Source: JBLHUT01 sp047629975 (GTDB lineage Bacteria > Pseudomonadota > Alphaproteobacteria > Rhodobacterales > Rhodobacteraceae). From it: a DNA stretch of 12,616 nt. The stretch covers positions 1 to 12,616 of the forward strand of contig JBLHUT010000075.1 of NCBI GenBank assembly GCA_047629975.1, given 5' to 3'. A model generated the notes under the pieces. That model saw nothing but the letters and a program-made list of their open reading frames with translations. It made no database searches and was not told where the DNA came from. Below are positions 5,678-12,616 of the stretch, in pieces. Position 1 is the stretch's first letter. Each line of letters opens with the position of its first letter. Both the position numbers and the translations under genes were made by a program.

Positions 5678-6292
5678 ATGCACACTCTGATCCGCACATT
5701 GTCCTTCACCGCGTTGCTTGCCCTTTGCGGGCCGGTATTCGCACAAAGCTCCGGCACAACGTCGCCCGTTGGCGAACTTGCGATGGGAGAAGAGGTCGTC
5801 GATCCTCTGGCCCCCGGAACCATCTATGCGCGCGAAGTATCGGGCGACTGGGAAATTCGCTGCATCCGCGTTCCCGAAGGCCAGATCGAGCCGTGCAATC
5901 TGTACCAGTTGCTGAAGGACGGGGAGGGCAACAATGTTGCCGAGATCACTCTGTTTGCCCTTCCGCCCGGACAAAAAGCTGCCGCCGGAGCACAAGTGAT
6001 TACACCCCTCGAGACCCTGCTCACCCAACAGATCACGCTGTCTGTGGATGGCGGTGTCGAAAAGAAATACCCCTTTGCCTTTTGCAACCGGGTCGGGTGC
6101 TATTCGCAACTCGGGTTTACAAATGACGACGTGCTGGCGTTTCGTCGTGGCATCAAGGGCATGATAAAGATTGTTCCCGTCGGCGCACCGGCCGACACGA
6201 CTGTGGACCTTGAAATATCTCTGGCAGGGTTCACCGCCGGATTTAACACCGTGCGCCAGAACGCGCTGGATGTGGCTGAAAGCCAAAACTAA
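5678..6292 (+). CDS. Invasion-associated locus B (IalB) family exported protein
   Basis: A 204-residue protein. A signal peptide covers residues 1-22 (MHTLIRTLSFTALLALCGPVFA, cut before Gln23), so the product is periplasmic or surface-bound. The IalB domain follows: GDWEIRC (56-62), PCNLYQ (72-77), a middle beta-rich segment and the paired-cysteine motif FCNRVGC (135-141). The four cysteines (62, 73, 136, 141) probably form two disulfides. The family is named from Bartonella, where IalB aids red-cell invasion, but it is widespread in free-living alphaproteobacteria and its general role is unknown, so pathogenicity should not be inferred. The start is the only ATG giving a full signal peptide. 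The gene stands alone and converges with the lipid operon, sharing its terminator. Confidence 0.85.
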   Translation: MHTLIRTLSFTALLALCGPVFAQSSGTTSPVGELAMGEEVVDPLAPGTIYAREVSGDWEIRCIRVPEGQIEPCNLYQLLKDGEGNNVAEITLFALPPGQKAAAGAQVITPLETLLTQQITLSVDGGVEKKYPFAFCNRVGCYSQLGFTNDDVLAFRRGIKGMIKIVPVGAPADTTVDLEISLAGFTAGFNTVRQNALDVAESQN

Positions 6293-6321
6293 AGCGCGCG
6301 CCGGATAAAACGAAAAAGATC

Positions 6322-6353
6322 AAACCGCCATACCGACAGGATGGCGGTTTTTT
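6322..6353. terminator. Shared bidirectional terminator of the IalB-family and FabF-like genes
   Basis: AAACCGCCAT (6322-6331) pairs perfectly with ATGGCGGTTT (6341-6350) around a 9-nt loop. The + strand continues into TTT (six T in all). On the - strand the stem ends in TTT and is followed by GATCTTTTT. It lies 29 nt past the ialB-type stop and 19 nt past the ketoacyl-synthase stop. Confidence 0.85.
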
Positions 6354-6371
6354 CATGCGTGCACAGACCGG

Positions 6372-7580
6372 TCAGATACGGCGCAGCGCAAGAACCGCGT
6401 TCAACCCGCCAAACGCAAAGGCGTTCGACAACACCACGTCCACTTGTACCTGACGGGCAACATTGGGCACCACATCAAGCGCGCATTCCTCATCGGGTTC
6501 CTGATAGCCGATCGTGGGCGCAATGATCCCGTCGCGCAACGCCATGATGCAGGCCAACAACTCTACCGCGCCGGTCCCGCCGATCAGGTGGCCGTGCATC
6601 GACTTTGTCGAAGAGATCATCAGGCGATCTGCATGCGCACCAAAAACCGAAGAAACAGCGGCGCATTCGGTTTTGTCATTGGCCGCAGTTCCCGTGCCGT
6701 GCGCGTTGATGTAACCCACATCCTGAGGGTTGAGACGCGCATCGCGCATCGCCCCCGAGATGGCACGCGCCGCACCTTTTGCAGAGGGCATGACAATATC
6801 GCTGGCGTCGGATGTCATTGCAAAACCGATCACTTCGGCCATGACCTGCGCACCGCGCGCACGCGCGTGCTCGTATTCCTCGAACACAAACACCGCCGCC
6901 CCCTCGCCTTGCACCATCCCGTTACGATTGCCGGAAAACGGGCGGCAGGCATCGCGCGACATCACCCGCAGCCCCTCCCACGCCTTGATCCCCCCGAAGG
7001 AGAGCATCGCCTCTGATCCGCCCGTAATCATGACGGGGCTGGCCCCGCCACGCACAAGGTGAAACGCCTGCCCCATCGCGTGATTGCTCGAGGCGCAGGC
7101 CGTTGCCACAGTGTATGACGGCCCCATCAGACCGTATTCCATCGACACATGGCTGGCGCTGGCATTGTTCATCAACTTGGGCACCACAAAGGGATGGACC
7201 CGGTTTTTGCCGTCTTCATAAACCGAGCGGTAATTCTCGTCCCACGTGTTCACACCCCCGCCAGCAGTGCCCAGAATGACACCGGTTGTCATGCCCAGAT
7301 CACCATCAAATCCAAGCCCCGATTGCGCGATCGCCTCTTTTGCCGCCAACAGCGCGAATTGCGTGAAGCGGTCATAAAGCGCGATCTGCTGCCGGTTGAA
7401 GAACTGCTCGGCAGAGTATCCTTTGACCTGCCCGCCGATCCTGATCGAAAGGCGCTCTACGTCACGGACCTGAATGGGGCCGATCCCGCAACGACCCTCG
7501 GCCATCGCCGCATAGGTTTGCGGGGCCGACATCCCAAGGGCATTGATCGTTCCGGCACCGGTGATGACAACGCGTTTCAT
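6372..7580 (-). CDS. Beta-ketoacyl-ACP synthase II (FabF-like), lipid-operon paralogue
   Basis: A 402-residue condensing enzyme with the full Cys-His-His set: Cys162 in TACASSNHA, His294 in NAHGTGT and His331 in KSMHGHLIGGTGAVE. The C-terminal SNAFAFGGLNAVL (385-397) corresponds to the FGG gate loop. It would elongate an acyl chain carried on an ACP in the cytoplasm. His329 and GGT (334-336) differ from the usual KSMTGHLLGAAG of housekeeping FabF and recall NodE-like or specialised synthases (from memory). The gene is last in the operon, 10 nt after the ACP stop with no clear ribosome site, so translational coupling is likely. With the adjacent ACP and LpxD it probably makes a special acyl chain for lipid A rather than bulk fatty acids; this is inference from context. 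Confidence 0.9.
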   Translation of the reverse strand: MKRVVITGAGTINALGMSAPQTYAAMAEGRCGIGPIQVRDVERLSIRIGGQVKGYSAEQFFNRQQIALYDRFTQFALLAAKEAIAQSGLGFDGDLGMTTGVILGTAGGGVNTWDENYRSVYEDGKNRVHPFVVPKLMNNASASHVSMEYGLMGPSYTVATACASSNHAMGQAFHLVRGGASPVMITGGSEAMLSFGGIKAWEGLRVMSRDACRPFSGNRNGMVQGEGAAVFVFEEYEHARARGAQVMAEVIGFAMTSDASDIVMPSAKGAARAISGAMRDARLNPQDVGYINAHGTGTAANDKTECAAVSSVFGAHADRLMISSTKSMHGHLIGGTGAVELLACIMALRDGIIAPTIGYQEPDEECALDVVPNVARQVQVDVVLSNAFAFGGLNAVLALRRI

Positions 7581-7590
7581 GGCGCGCGCA

Positions 7591-7857
7591 TCACGTCTTT
7601 TGCTGTGCGATCAACCCATCCACAGCTGTGATGATGGATTGCACCGACGAAATGTCAAAATCGGTCTTGTCAGGCTCGTTGGCGTTGAACGGCACCGAGA
7701 TATCGAACGCCTCTTCGATCGCAAAGATACTCTCGACCAGACCAAGACTATCGATGCCCAGATCCGCAAGAGTTGAGTCACGCGCGATGTCCGAAGGCTC
7801 CAGAATAGCCTGCTCCGCAATGATCCTGATAATGGTGTCTTCAACGCTGTTCGACAT
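7591..7857 (-). CDS. Acyl carrier protein, specialised
   Basis: An 88-residue acidic protein with the phosphopantetheine attachment motif GIDSLGLVE; Ser37 in DSL would carry the prosthetic group. Helix 2 (LVESIFAIEEAF, 40-51) is typical of ACPs. A loop NANEPDKTDFDISSVQSI (58-75) is longer than in housekeeping AcpP and recalls AcpXL, the ACP that carries very-long hydroxy-acyl chains to lipid A in rhizobia. The start is supported by GAAGGAGA about 8 nt upstream. It lies between lpxD (32 nt) and the ketoacyl synthase (10 nt). It probably supplies both neighbours with one acyl chain. The housekeeping acpP-fabF pair is less likely because lpxD and the transpeptidase precede it and the rest of the fab cluster is missing. 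Confidence 0.88.
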   Translation of the reverse strand: MSNSVEDTIIRIIAEQAILEPSDIARDSTLADLGIDSLGLVESIFAIEEAFDISVPFNANEPDKTDFDISSVQSIITAVDGLIAQQKT

Positions 7858-7889
7858 ACTACCTGTCTCCTTCGCTTGCCACCGCTGAT

Positions 7890-8963
7890 CTAGTCGCTTG
7901 GCGCGCCCTTGGAAAGAACCTTTCGAAGCAGCCTGGGCAGACGACGTAAGGATTTATAGGCCTCGATGCTCTCTTTCATCGGCATTGCCGGGTTGCCCAG
8001 CATCACGCGCCCAGCCGGTTGATGGGTGCGCAACAAGGTCCCGGCCCCCGCGATCACGTCATTCCCGATCCTGAGGTGGTCGGTAACACCGACTTGCCCG
8101 CCCAGAACAACCCTGTCCCCCAGTTCGGTAGATCCGGCAATACCGACCTGCCCGCACAACAGACAATCGCGGCCGATTTTTGCATTGTGGCCGACCTGTA
8201 CCAGATTGTCGATCTTGGTACCGTCCCCGATCACCGTGTCCGCCACAGTACCCCGGTCGATACACGAATTCGCCCCGATTTCGACATCGTTTCCGATGCG
8301 CACCGCCCCCAGCGAATGGATGCGTGCATAGGCCTGTTGCCGGTGGCCTTGTGCATCGCCAAGCGAGGCCCTGACCGCCTCGACGGCGCCTGTTTCAGGG
8401 GTCACGAACGAAAACCCGTCGCCGCCGATGACAGCCCCCGGTTGCGCGGTAAAACGGTCCTTGATGCGCACACGCGCGCCGATCCGCACACCCTCCAGAA
8501 CAAGCGCATCGTGTCCGATCACAACATCCGCCGCAATACTGACAAGAGCCGCAATCCGCGCGCGCGCGCCGATCCGGACCCGCGCACCAATCACGACCAG
8601 CGGCCCGATCGCGGCCCCGTCGCCGATCTGGGCCGTCGGGTCGATAACGGCACTGGGGTGAATGCCCGTTGCGATCTGGGGGCCGGTGTCCATCATAGCC
8701 GTGAGGCCAGCCATGGCGAACCGCGGGCGCGGCACGAAAATAGCAGCCCTAAGGTTGTAATCGCCGGCATCCGCCCCGTCCCAAAGCATCGCCGCCTGCG
8801 CCGCCCCCCGCGACAACGCCTCGGCATAGCGCGGGTCCATCGCAAGCGCGAGTTGGTCGGCGCGCGCGTAACCCGGCTCCGCGGCCCCCGATACAACCAT
8901 GTCTATATCGCCACTGGCCCGCGCGCCCAGGCGTTGGGCAATCTCACTGATACGATACGCCAT
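7890..8963 (-). CDS. lpxD: UDP-3-O-(3-hydroxyacyl)glucosamine N-acyltransferase (LpxD-type)
   Basis: A 357-residue protein with an N-terminal uridine-binding LpxD domain (about 1-95) and a left-handed beta helix built from hexapeptide repeats (about 100-325). The beta helix has many IGxxVxIG turns. His259 in NLVQVGHNAKIG matches the catalytic His of E. coli LpxD. A helical C-terminus (332-350) would form the trimer bundle. It transfers a 3-hydroxyacyl chain from ACP to the glucosamine of lipid A precursors at the inner membrane. Residues 188-215 are an insertion compared with E. coli, common in Rhodobacterales LpxD as far as I recall. GGAG lies 8 nt before the ATG. It is not beside bamA, fabZ or lpxA as the classical gene is, so it may be a second, specialised LpxD. 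Confidence 0.88.
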   Translation of the reverse strand: MAYRISEIAQRLGARASGDIDMVVSGAAEPGYARADQLALAMDPRYAEALSRGAAQAAMLWDGADAGDYNLRAAIFVPRPRFAMAGLTAMMDTGPQIATGIHPSAVIDPTAQIGDGAAIGPLVVIGARVRIGARARIAALVSIAADVVIGHDALVLEGVRIGARVRIKDRFTAQPGAVIGGDGFSFVTPETGAVEAVRASLGDAQGHRQQAYARIHSLGAVRIGNDVEIGANSCIDRGTVADTVIGDGTKIDNLVQVGHNAKIGRDCLLCGQVGIAGSTELGDRVVLGGQVGVTDHLRIGNDVIAGAGTLLRTHQPAGRVMLGNPAMPMKESIEAYKSLRRLPRLLRKVLSKGAPSD

Positions 8964-8992
8964 TGAGCTACTCCGGATTGGGTCCCGAAGGA

Positions 8993-10588
8993 TTAGCTGC
9001 CAACGGCCCCCAATTCCACCCCGACATCTTCAAGAGCCCGAAAAACCTTGGCGTCACGCCCGTATACATCGGGCCGGAAGTTGATACGCCCCTTGGCCTG
9101 TGTGAACGCCGTGCGGTAAATCAGATGCACCGGCACCTTGATCTTCAACGGCAAGGTCGTCTCACGCCCCGTGGCCAGCACCCGTTGAAAGACCGCTTTG
9201 GGGTTTTCTTCCTGTACAGCCAGCAGCGCATAGGCAAAATCGAACGGATCGCTCAAACGGACACATCCGTGGCTGAAAGCACGCCGCTCGCGGCTAAACA
9301 GGCTTTTTGCGGGCGTGTCGTGCAAATAGATATTGTGGCGGTTCGGAAACATGAACTTCACCAGACCAAGCGCGTTTGACCGGCTTGGTGGCTGCTTGAC
9401 GTCAAATGGGAAATTCTTTGCGGTCATGGTGGAAAAATCAACATCCGCCCGGCTAACCAGACGCCCTGCACCATCGAGCAGATTCAGATGTGCCGCCGCA
9501 TTCGGATCTTTCTGGAACATCGGCAGATATTCCTTGGTGGCGATAGAGCGCGGCACATTCCAGGTCGGATTGACCACCATGTGCTCCATGATATCCGAGA
9601 ATTCCGGCGTACGCCTGTCGCTTGTGTTCGCCCCCACCACCGAACGGGTTTGGAAGGTCACCTTGCCGTCATCCACGATCTTTGCCGTAAAGTCAGTGAT
9701 ATTGACCAGAACATGCCGGTCTCCCCGGGGCTTGTTCAACCACCGTTCACGCTCCATCGCGACCACGACCTGCTCCAGGCGGGTTTCGGCGGGGCGGTTG
9801 ATCTCGGTAATCGTTCCGGTTCCGGCAACGCCGTCCGGCGCAAGCCCGTGGTCAATCTGGAACTGCTGCACAGCGGCCTGCAAAGTACCGTCGTATTGCG
9901 TCGAAATGCTGTGATCCAGGTATCCCATCCGGATCAGCCTGTTGCGCAGCTCCACGACCGATGTGCCACTGTCGCCGGGTTCAAGCTTTCGGTCCGCAAT
10001 CCCGGCACCCCACCCCCCCGAGGCAACCCGCGCCTCAAGACGTAATTTTGCCTTCATCAAGCGGGCGTATTCAGGTGCTGTGGGCGCCAGTGACCGTAAA
10101 AAGGCATCCGGATCGCCGGCAACCAGCCCCTCCAGAAACTCTACCGGATCACGCCGCGTTACCTTGCGCACCATGCCTTCGTCGATCCGCGACGGCGTCA
10201 GAACCCCCGAGTGCACATCGCGGGCGTAGGCCACGAACATAGACGCCGCAAGCACTTCGGCACGGCCCCGGTCCCGCGCGGATTTTGCTGTTTCAAAAGC
10301 GGCCTCAAGCGTTGCAACATCATATCGCGCCACTGGCAAGCCATGATCCCGCACCCGCGCCAACACCTTCAAAAGTGCCCCGCGACGTGACGCATCATCG
10401 GCGCCTGTGAAAATCGCCTCGTATCCGTTGTCTTTATAAAAGGTGGCCAGCGACCTGTCTTTTGCAGCCATCTCAGCGACGGATTGCATAAATCCCGTGA
10501 CCTGTGCCTTGGCAGCGACCGGCGCCATGCACACGGCAAGGGCAGTCAAACAAACGGGCAACAGCCTGCGAACATGATTTGAAAGCAT
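8993..10588 (-). CDS. L,D-transpeptidase of the YcbB/LdtD type
   Basis: A 531-residue exported enzyme. The ATG at 10588 is chosen over the TTG at 10609 because GAGGA lies 6 nt upstream and because a clean signal peptide then begins at residue 1 (cut after AKA, about residue 28). After an N-terminal scaffold region come a peptidoglycan-binding domain (about 205-263, with YLDHSISTQYDGTLQAAVQQF) and the YkuD catalytic domain (about 290-450). In this numbering His440 and Cys442 form the SHGCVRL active site. LdtD-type enzymes make 3-3 (mDAP-mDAP) crosslinks in the periplasm. The capping lid loop of YcbB is present in length (about 352-405). It is the first gene of the operon, 29 nt before lpxD, and divergent from the DUF882 gene. 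Confidence 0.9.
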   Translation of the reverse strand: MLSNHVRRLLPVCLTALAVCMAPVAAKAQVTGFMQSVAEMAAKDRSLATFYKDNGYEAIFTGADDASRRGALLKVLARVRDHGLPVARYDVATLEAAFETAKSARDRGRAEVLAASMFVAYARDVHSGVLTPSRIDEGMVRKVTRRDPVEFLEGLVAGDPDAFLRSLAPTAPEYARLMKAKLRLEARVASGGWGAGIADRKLEPGDSGTSVVELRNRLIRMGYLDHSISTQYDGTLQAAVQQFQIDHGLAPDGVAGTGTITEINRPAETRLEQVVVAMERERWLNKPRGDRHVLVNITDFTAKIVDDGKVTFQTRSVVGANTSDRRTPEFSDIMEHMVVNPTWNVPRSIATKEYLPMFQKDPNAAAHLNLLDGAGRLVSRADVDFSTMTAKNFPFDVKQPPSRSNALGLVKFMFPNRHNIYLHDTPAKSLFSRERRAFSHGCVRLSDPFDFAYALLAVQEENPKAVFQRVLATGRETTLPLKIKVPVHLIYRTAFTQAKGRINFRPDVYGRDAKVFRALEDVGVELGAVGS

Positions 10589-10621
10589 AAAAAAATCCTC
10601 AATCAACAAAACACAATACCG

Positions 10622-10649
10622 ATTATCGTTTCAGAGGGTTAACAAACAA
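10622..10649 (-). promoter_or_regulatory. Putative promoter of the transpeptidase-lpxD-acp-fabF operon
   Basis: On the - strand TTGTTT (complement of 10644-10649), a 16-nt spacer and GATAAT (complement of 10622-10627) form a housekeeping-type promoter with a good -10 box. Transcription would begin near 10615, leaving a leader of about 27 nt that contains the GAGGA ribosome site. A TTAAC half-site inside the spacer might be a CtrA contact, but no second half is present. Confidence 0.45.
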
Positions 10650-10759
10650 TCCATTCACGAATGCGGCAACACGTTTTAATCTGCGCTCGGGTTGCGCAGT
10701 TACATCATGCGTCGGTGCCTGCACATCTGCACTGGCACACACTCGGGGTCTTTAAGGCT

Positions 10760-10784
10760 GTTTTTGTGCAAATTTGTCAAAAAC
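10760..10784. promoter_or_regulatory. Operator-like inverted repeat in the divergent intergenic region
   Basis: GTTTTTG (10760-10766) and CAAAAAC (10778-10784) are perfect inverted arms around a centre that contains the 8-bp palindrome CAAATTTG (10769-10776). It lies between the divergent transpeptidase and DUF882 genes and could bind a dimeric regulator of either. The rest of 10650-10968 holds no recognisable gene. Confidence 0.3.
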
Positions 10785-10924
10785 GGGTGCTGCATCAGTA
10801 AAATTAGCCCCGAATTAAGCAAGTTCTTGCCTAGTTGAGCCAACAGGTGAAGGGTTGTCCGATTGTCCCCTTGGCCGCAGAATCGGGTTGTGACATAGCT
10901 ATGGGTATCGTGGGACAAGTTGAC

Positions 10925-10947
10925 AAAAAAGCCGCTGTTAATGCGGC
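10925..10947 (-). terminator. Terminator-like hairpin just upstream of the DUF882 gene
   Basis: On the - strand, GCCGC and GCGGC (10931-10935 and 10943-10947) form a 5-bp stem with a 7-nt loop, followed by six T. It could stop antisense transcription from the DUF882 gene, or fold in the + strand leader 21 nt before the start codon. The stem is short. Confidence 0.4.
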
Positions 10948-10968
10948 GTGGGCGACGGGACAGGCACT

Positions 10969-11532
10969 ATGACAGATTCGAACGGGGTAACGCGCCGGGG
11001 GCTGCTGGGCGTTTTTGCGGCAACGGCTGTCTGTGCGGCACCGACATTTGCCAATGCTTTCGGGCTTGTCCGGGGCGCAGGCGACATCCGGCGCATTCGG
11101 ATGTATTCGGGACGGACCGGTGAAAGTCTTGATACGATTTACTGGATCGAAGGCGATTACATCAAAGACGCCGTCAAAGAGATAAACCACTTCATGCGCG
11201 ACTGGCGTCGGGACAAGTCGACCTCGATGGACCTGCGGACACTTGACATCATGGCGGCGGCTCACAATCTGATGGATATTTCGGAACCCTATCTGCTGCT
11301 TTCGGGATACCGCACACCGCAAACCAATGCCATGTTGCGTTCCAAGTCGCGTGGTGTTGCTAAAAAATCCCTTCACATGACAGGTCAAGCTGCGGATTTG
11401 CGGCTGACGACGCGCTCCGTGAAACAGATGGCGAGTGCCGCGGCCAAATGCGAGGCAGGCGGTGTCGGACGGTATGCACGGTCCAATTTTGTGCACATGG
11501 ATTGCGGTCCGGTTCGGGTCTGGACCGGCTAA
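10969..11532 (+). CDS. Tat-exported DUF882 / M15-type peptidase (YcbK/MepK-like)
   Basis: A 187-residue protein. VTRRGLLGVFAATAVCAAPTF begins at residue 7 with a twin-arginine motif (Arg9-Arg10) and a hydrophobic stretch, so it is folded before export; cleavage is likely near AFANA (about residue 30). The DUF882/M15 fold follows, with SGYRT (112-116), the metal-binding HMTGQAADL (His136, Asp143) and VHMD (His176). In E. coli the homologue YcbK (MepK) is a murein endopeptidase able to cut 3-3 crosslinks and lies next to ycbB; here the same two families are divergent neighbours. The ATG at 10969 is chosen so that the Tat motif is near the start; a GTG at 10948 would add seven residues. The ribosome site is weak. 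The inositol-phosphatase gene follows 7 nt downstream. Confidence 0.87.
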   Translation: MTDSNGVTRRGLLGVFAATAVCAAPTFANAFGLVRGAGDIRRIRMYSGRTGESLDTIYWIEGDYIKDAVKEINHFMRDWRRDKSTSMDLRTLDIMAAAHNLMDISEPYLLLSGYRTPQTNAMLRSKSRGVAKKSLHMTGQAADLRLTTRSVKQMASAAAKCEAGGVGRYARSNFVHMDCGPVRVWTG

Positions 11533-11538
11533 AGTCTT

Positions 11539-12390
11539 TTGAACTGTGCAATCAACACATTGACCAAACAGGTGATTGACGACCTGATCCGTTCCGTTCG
11601 CGAGAGTGCCCGTTCAGAGATTATTCCAAGGTTCCGCACGCTGGCACCCCAAGACGTGTCTTCGAAATCCGCGCCTGACGACCTTGTAACAGCAGCAGAT
11701 ATTGCCATGGAGGCGCGGCTCTCGACGGCGATCTCCAGGATCATGCCCGACGCGCGCATCCTGGGTGAAGAAGCCGCCGCCAGCACGCCAGAGGTACTGG
11801 ACCGCGTCGCCATGCCGGGCCTGTGTGTAATAATAGACCCTGTTGACGGCACATGGAATTTCGCCAGCGGTCTGACGACATTCGGCGTTATTCTGGCGAT
11901 CACCCTCAACGGTGAAACAAAATTCGGCCTGCTTTATGACCCGCTTATGGATGACTGGATCATGGCGCGACGCGGCGCGGGCGCGTGGTACTGTCGGCCC
12001 CATGCACCGGCCCAGAAACTTTCTGTCAGCCCCGCAACGGCCATTTCCGACATGACCGGCTTTTTGTCGCTGGCGTTATTTCCCAAAGGCCGGCAAGAAG
12101 CGATTGCCAAAGGGTTTCCAGCCTTCCGGCGCGTTCTGAGCCTGCGCTGTTCGTGTCACGAGTACCGCACGCTGGCCTCCGGTCGGGTCAGTTTCATGCT
12201 CACGGGGATGCTGAAACCGTGGGATCATGCCGCCGGAGCCTTGATTGTCACAGAGGCAGGCGGCGTGGCACGTATGCTCGACGGGCGCGCCTATGTTCCC
12301 ACCTTGCAATCCGGCGCCATGCTGGCCGCGTCAGATACCGAAACATGGAGTCGCCTGAGAGACCACTTCGCCCCTCGTGTCAGGCTGTAG
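11539..12390 (+). CDS. Inositol monophosphatase family protein
   Basis: Up to 283 residues with all the metal-site motifs of the family: GEE (76-78), IDPVDGTWNFA (99-109, Asp100 and Asp103) and KPWDHAAGALIVTEAGG (226-242, Asp229). Members remove phosphate from inositol phosphate, histidinol phosphate, PAP or fructose-1,6-bisphosphate; the exact substrate cannot be told. LRCSCHEYRTLASG (202-215) defines its subgroup. No ATG lies before the conserved region. Possible starts are TTG 11539, TTG 11560 and GTG 11572; none has a clear ribosome site, and the domain would be complete from any of them. The 7-nt gap to the upstream stop suggests translational coupling with the DUF882 gene. Confidence 0.88.
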   Translation: MNCAINTLTKQVIDDLIRSVRESARSEIIPRFRTLAPQDVSSKSAPDDLVTAADIAMEARLSTAISRIMPDARILGEEAAASTPEVLDRVAMPGLCVIIDPVDGTWNFASGLTTFGVILAITLNGETKFGLLYDPLMDDWIMARRGAGAWYCRPHAPAQKLSVSPATAISDMTGFLSLALFPKGRQEAIAKGFPAFRRVLSLRCSCHEYRTLASGRVSFMLTGMLKPWDHAAGALIVTEAGGVARMLDGRAYVPTLQSGAMLAASDTETWSRLRDHFAPRVRL

Positions 12391-12422
12391 CCCCGTTTCA
12401 GGTGTCGCTTCAGGCCCCCTTC

Positions 12423-12616
12423 TCAGGCCTCGCCGCCGGTCTCGTCCTCGTCCTCCAGACGACCGCGAAAACCCGTGGCCACCACAAATTTCTCGGAACT
12501 GTCCGACCGGCTGGCCGGAGGTTTGACATTCGACACTTTTGTAAACCGCTTCTGAAGCAGTTTTTGAAGGCTGCCCTCCGCCCCGCCCGCCAGAACCTTG
12601 GCGACGAAAGTGCCCC
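12423..12616 (-). CDS. rlmE: 23S rRNA (uridine-2'-O) methyltransferase RlmE, C-terminal end
   Basis: The last 64 residues of a gene that enters from the right edge. GTFVAKVLAGG carries the FVAK catalytic-Lys motif, and VKPPASRSDSSEKFVVATGFRG is the characteristic C-terminal block of RlmE/FtsJ with its conserved Glu. RlmE methylates the 2'-hydroxyl of a uridine in the 23S rRNA A-loop on the 50S subunit, using S-adenosylmethionine, and is heat-shock induced in E. coli. The tail after GFRG is short and acidic (LEDEDETGGEA). The gene converges with the inositol-phosphatase gene with 32 nt between stops; no good terminator is visible there. The 5' part is outside the window. Confidence 0.92.
   Translation of the reverse strand, partial: GTFVAKVLAGGAEGSLQKLLQKRFTKVSNVKPPASRSDSSEKFVVATGFRGRLEDEDETGGEA

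Noticed and set aside
5678..6292. IalB-family gene read as a virulence marker
   Set aside because: The family is common in free-living alphaproteobacteria, and nothing else in the window suggests pathogenicity.
8019..8966. Long + strand frame (315 residues) opposite lpxD
   Set aside because: It is antisense to a clear LpxD; the frame is open because of the codon bias of the hexapeptide repeats.
10823..10837. GTTC-N7-GTTG resembling an alphaproteobacterial LexA box
   Set aside because: It has one mismatch, is about 130 bp from the nearest start codon, and lies beside no SOS-type gene.

Overview
The window looks like a chromosomal segment from an alphaproteobacterium of the roseobacter group (Rhodobacteraceae). 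This is inferred from the gene families: a GcvT-type demethylase half, a DUF1127 protein, an invasion-locus-B protein, a TfoX C-terminal-domain protein, a Tat-exported DUF882 protein and an LpxD with a rhodobacteral-looking insertion. The moderately high GC content agrees. No tRNA, rRNA, CRISPR array, insertion sequence or phage gene was seen.

Left part (1-3395, + strand): the C-terminal half of a dimethylglycine/sarcosine-dehydrogenase-like demethylase is followed after 4 nt by a MobA/MocA-type nucleotidyltransferase with an unusual Trp-Asp repeat at its N-terminus. Next comes a small DUF1127 gene with a heat-shock-sigma-like (RpoH) promoter. Four stem-loops lie directly downstream, one with a CCUCC-bearing loop; this arrangement recalls the CcsR ('cuckoo') small RNAs of Rhodobacter. 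After about 600 bp without a convincing gene there is a TfoX C-terminal-domain gene that may be leaderless.

Middle (3396-6371): a HerA/DUF853-type ATPase on the - strand has its own terminator. It is followed by about 600 bp without protein genes that holds two candidate small RNAs. One pairs a CCUCCC-loop hairpin with a strong terminator; the other is a short promoter-to-terminator unit. An exported IalB-family protein then converges on the next operon and shares a bidirectional terminator with it.

Right part (6372-12616): a four-gene - strand operon runs L,D-transpeptidase, LpxD, acyl carrier protein, FabF-like ketoacyl synthase. It joins peptidoglycan 3-3 crosslinking to a small lipid A acyl-chain module. 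Divergent from it is a Tat-exported DUF882/M15 (YcbK/MepK-like) peptidase, followed by an inositol-monophosphatase-family gene with no ATG start. The 3' end of rlmE (23S rRNA methyltransferase) enters from the right edge on the - strand.

The envelope genes form the main functional theme: crosslink synthesis, a likely crosslink hydrolase and an outer-membrane lipid acylation set sit together. The second theme is a set of hairpin RNAs whose loops expose CCUCC, which is complementary to Shine-Dalgarno sequences.
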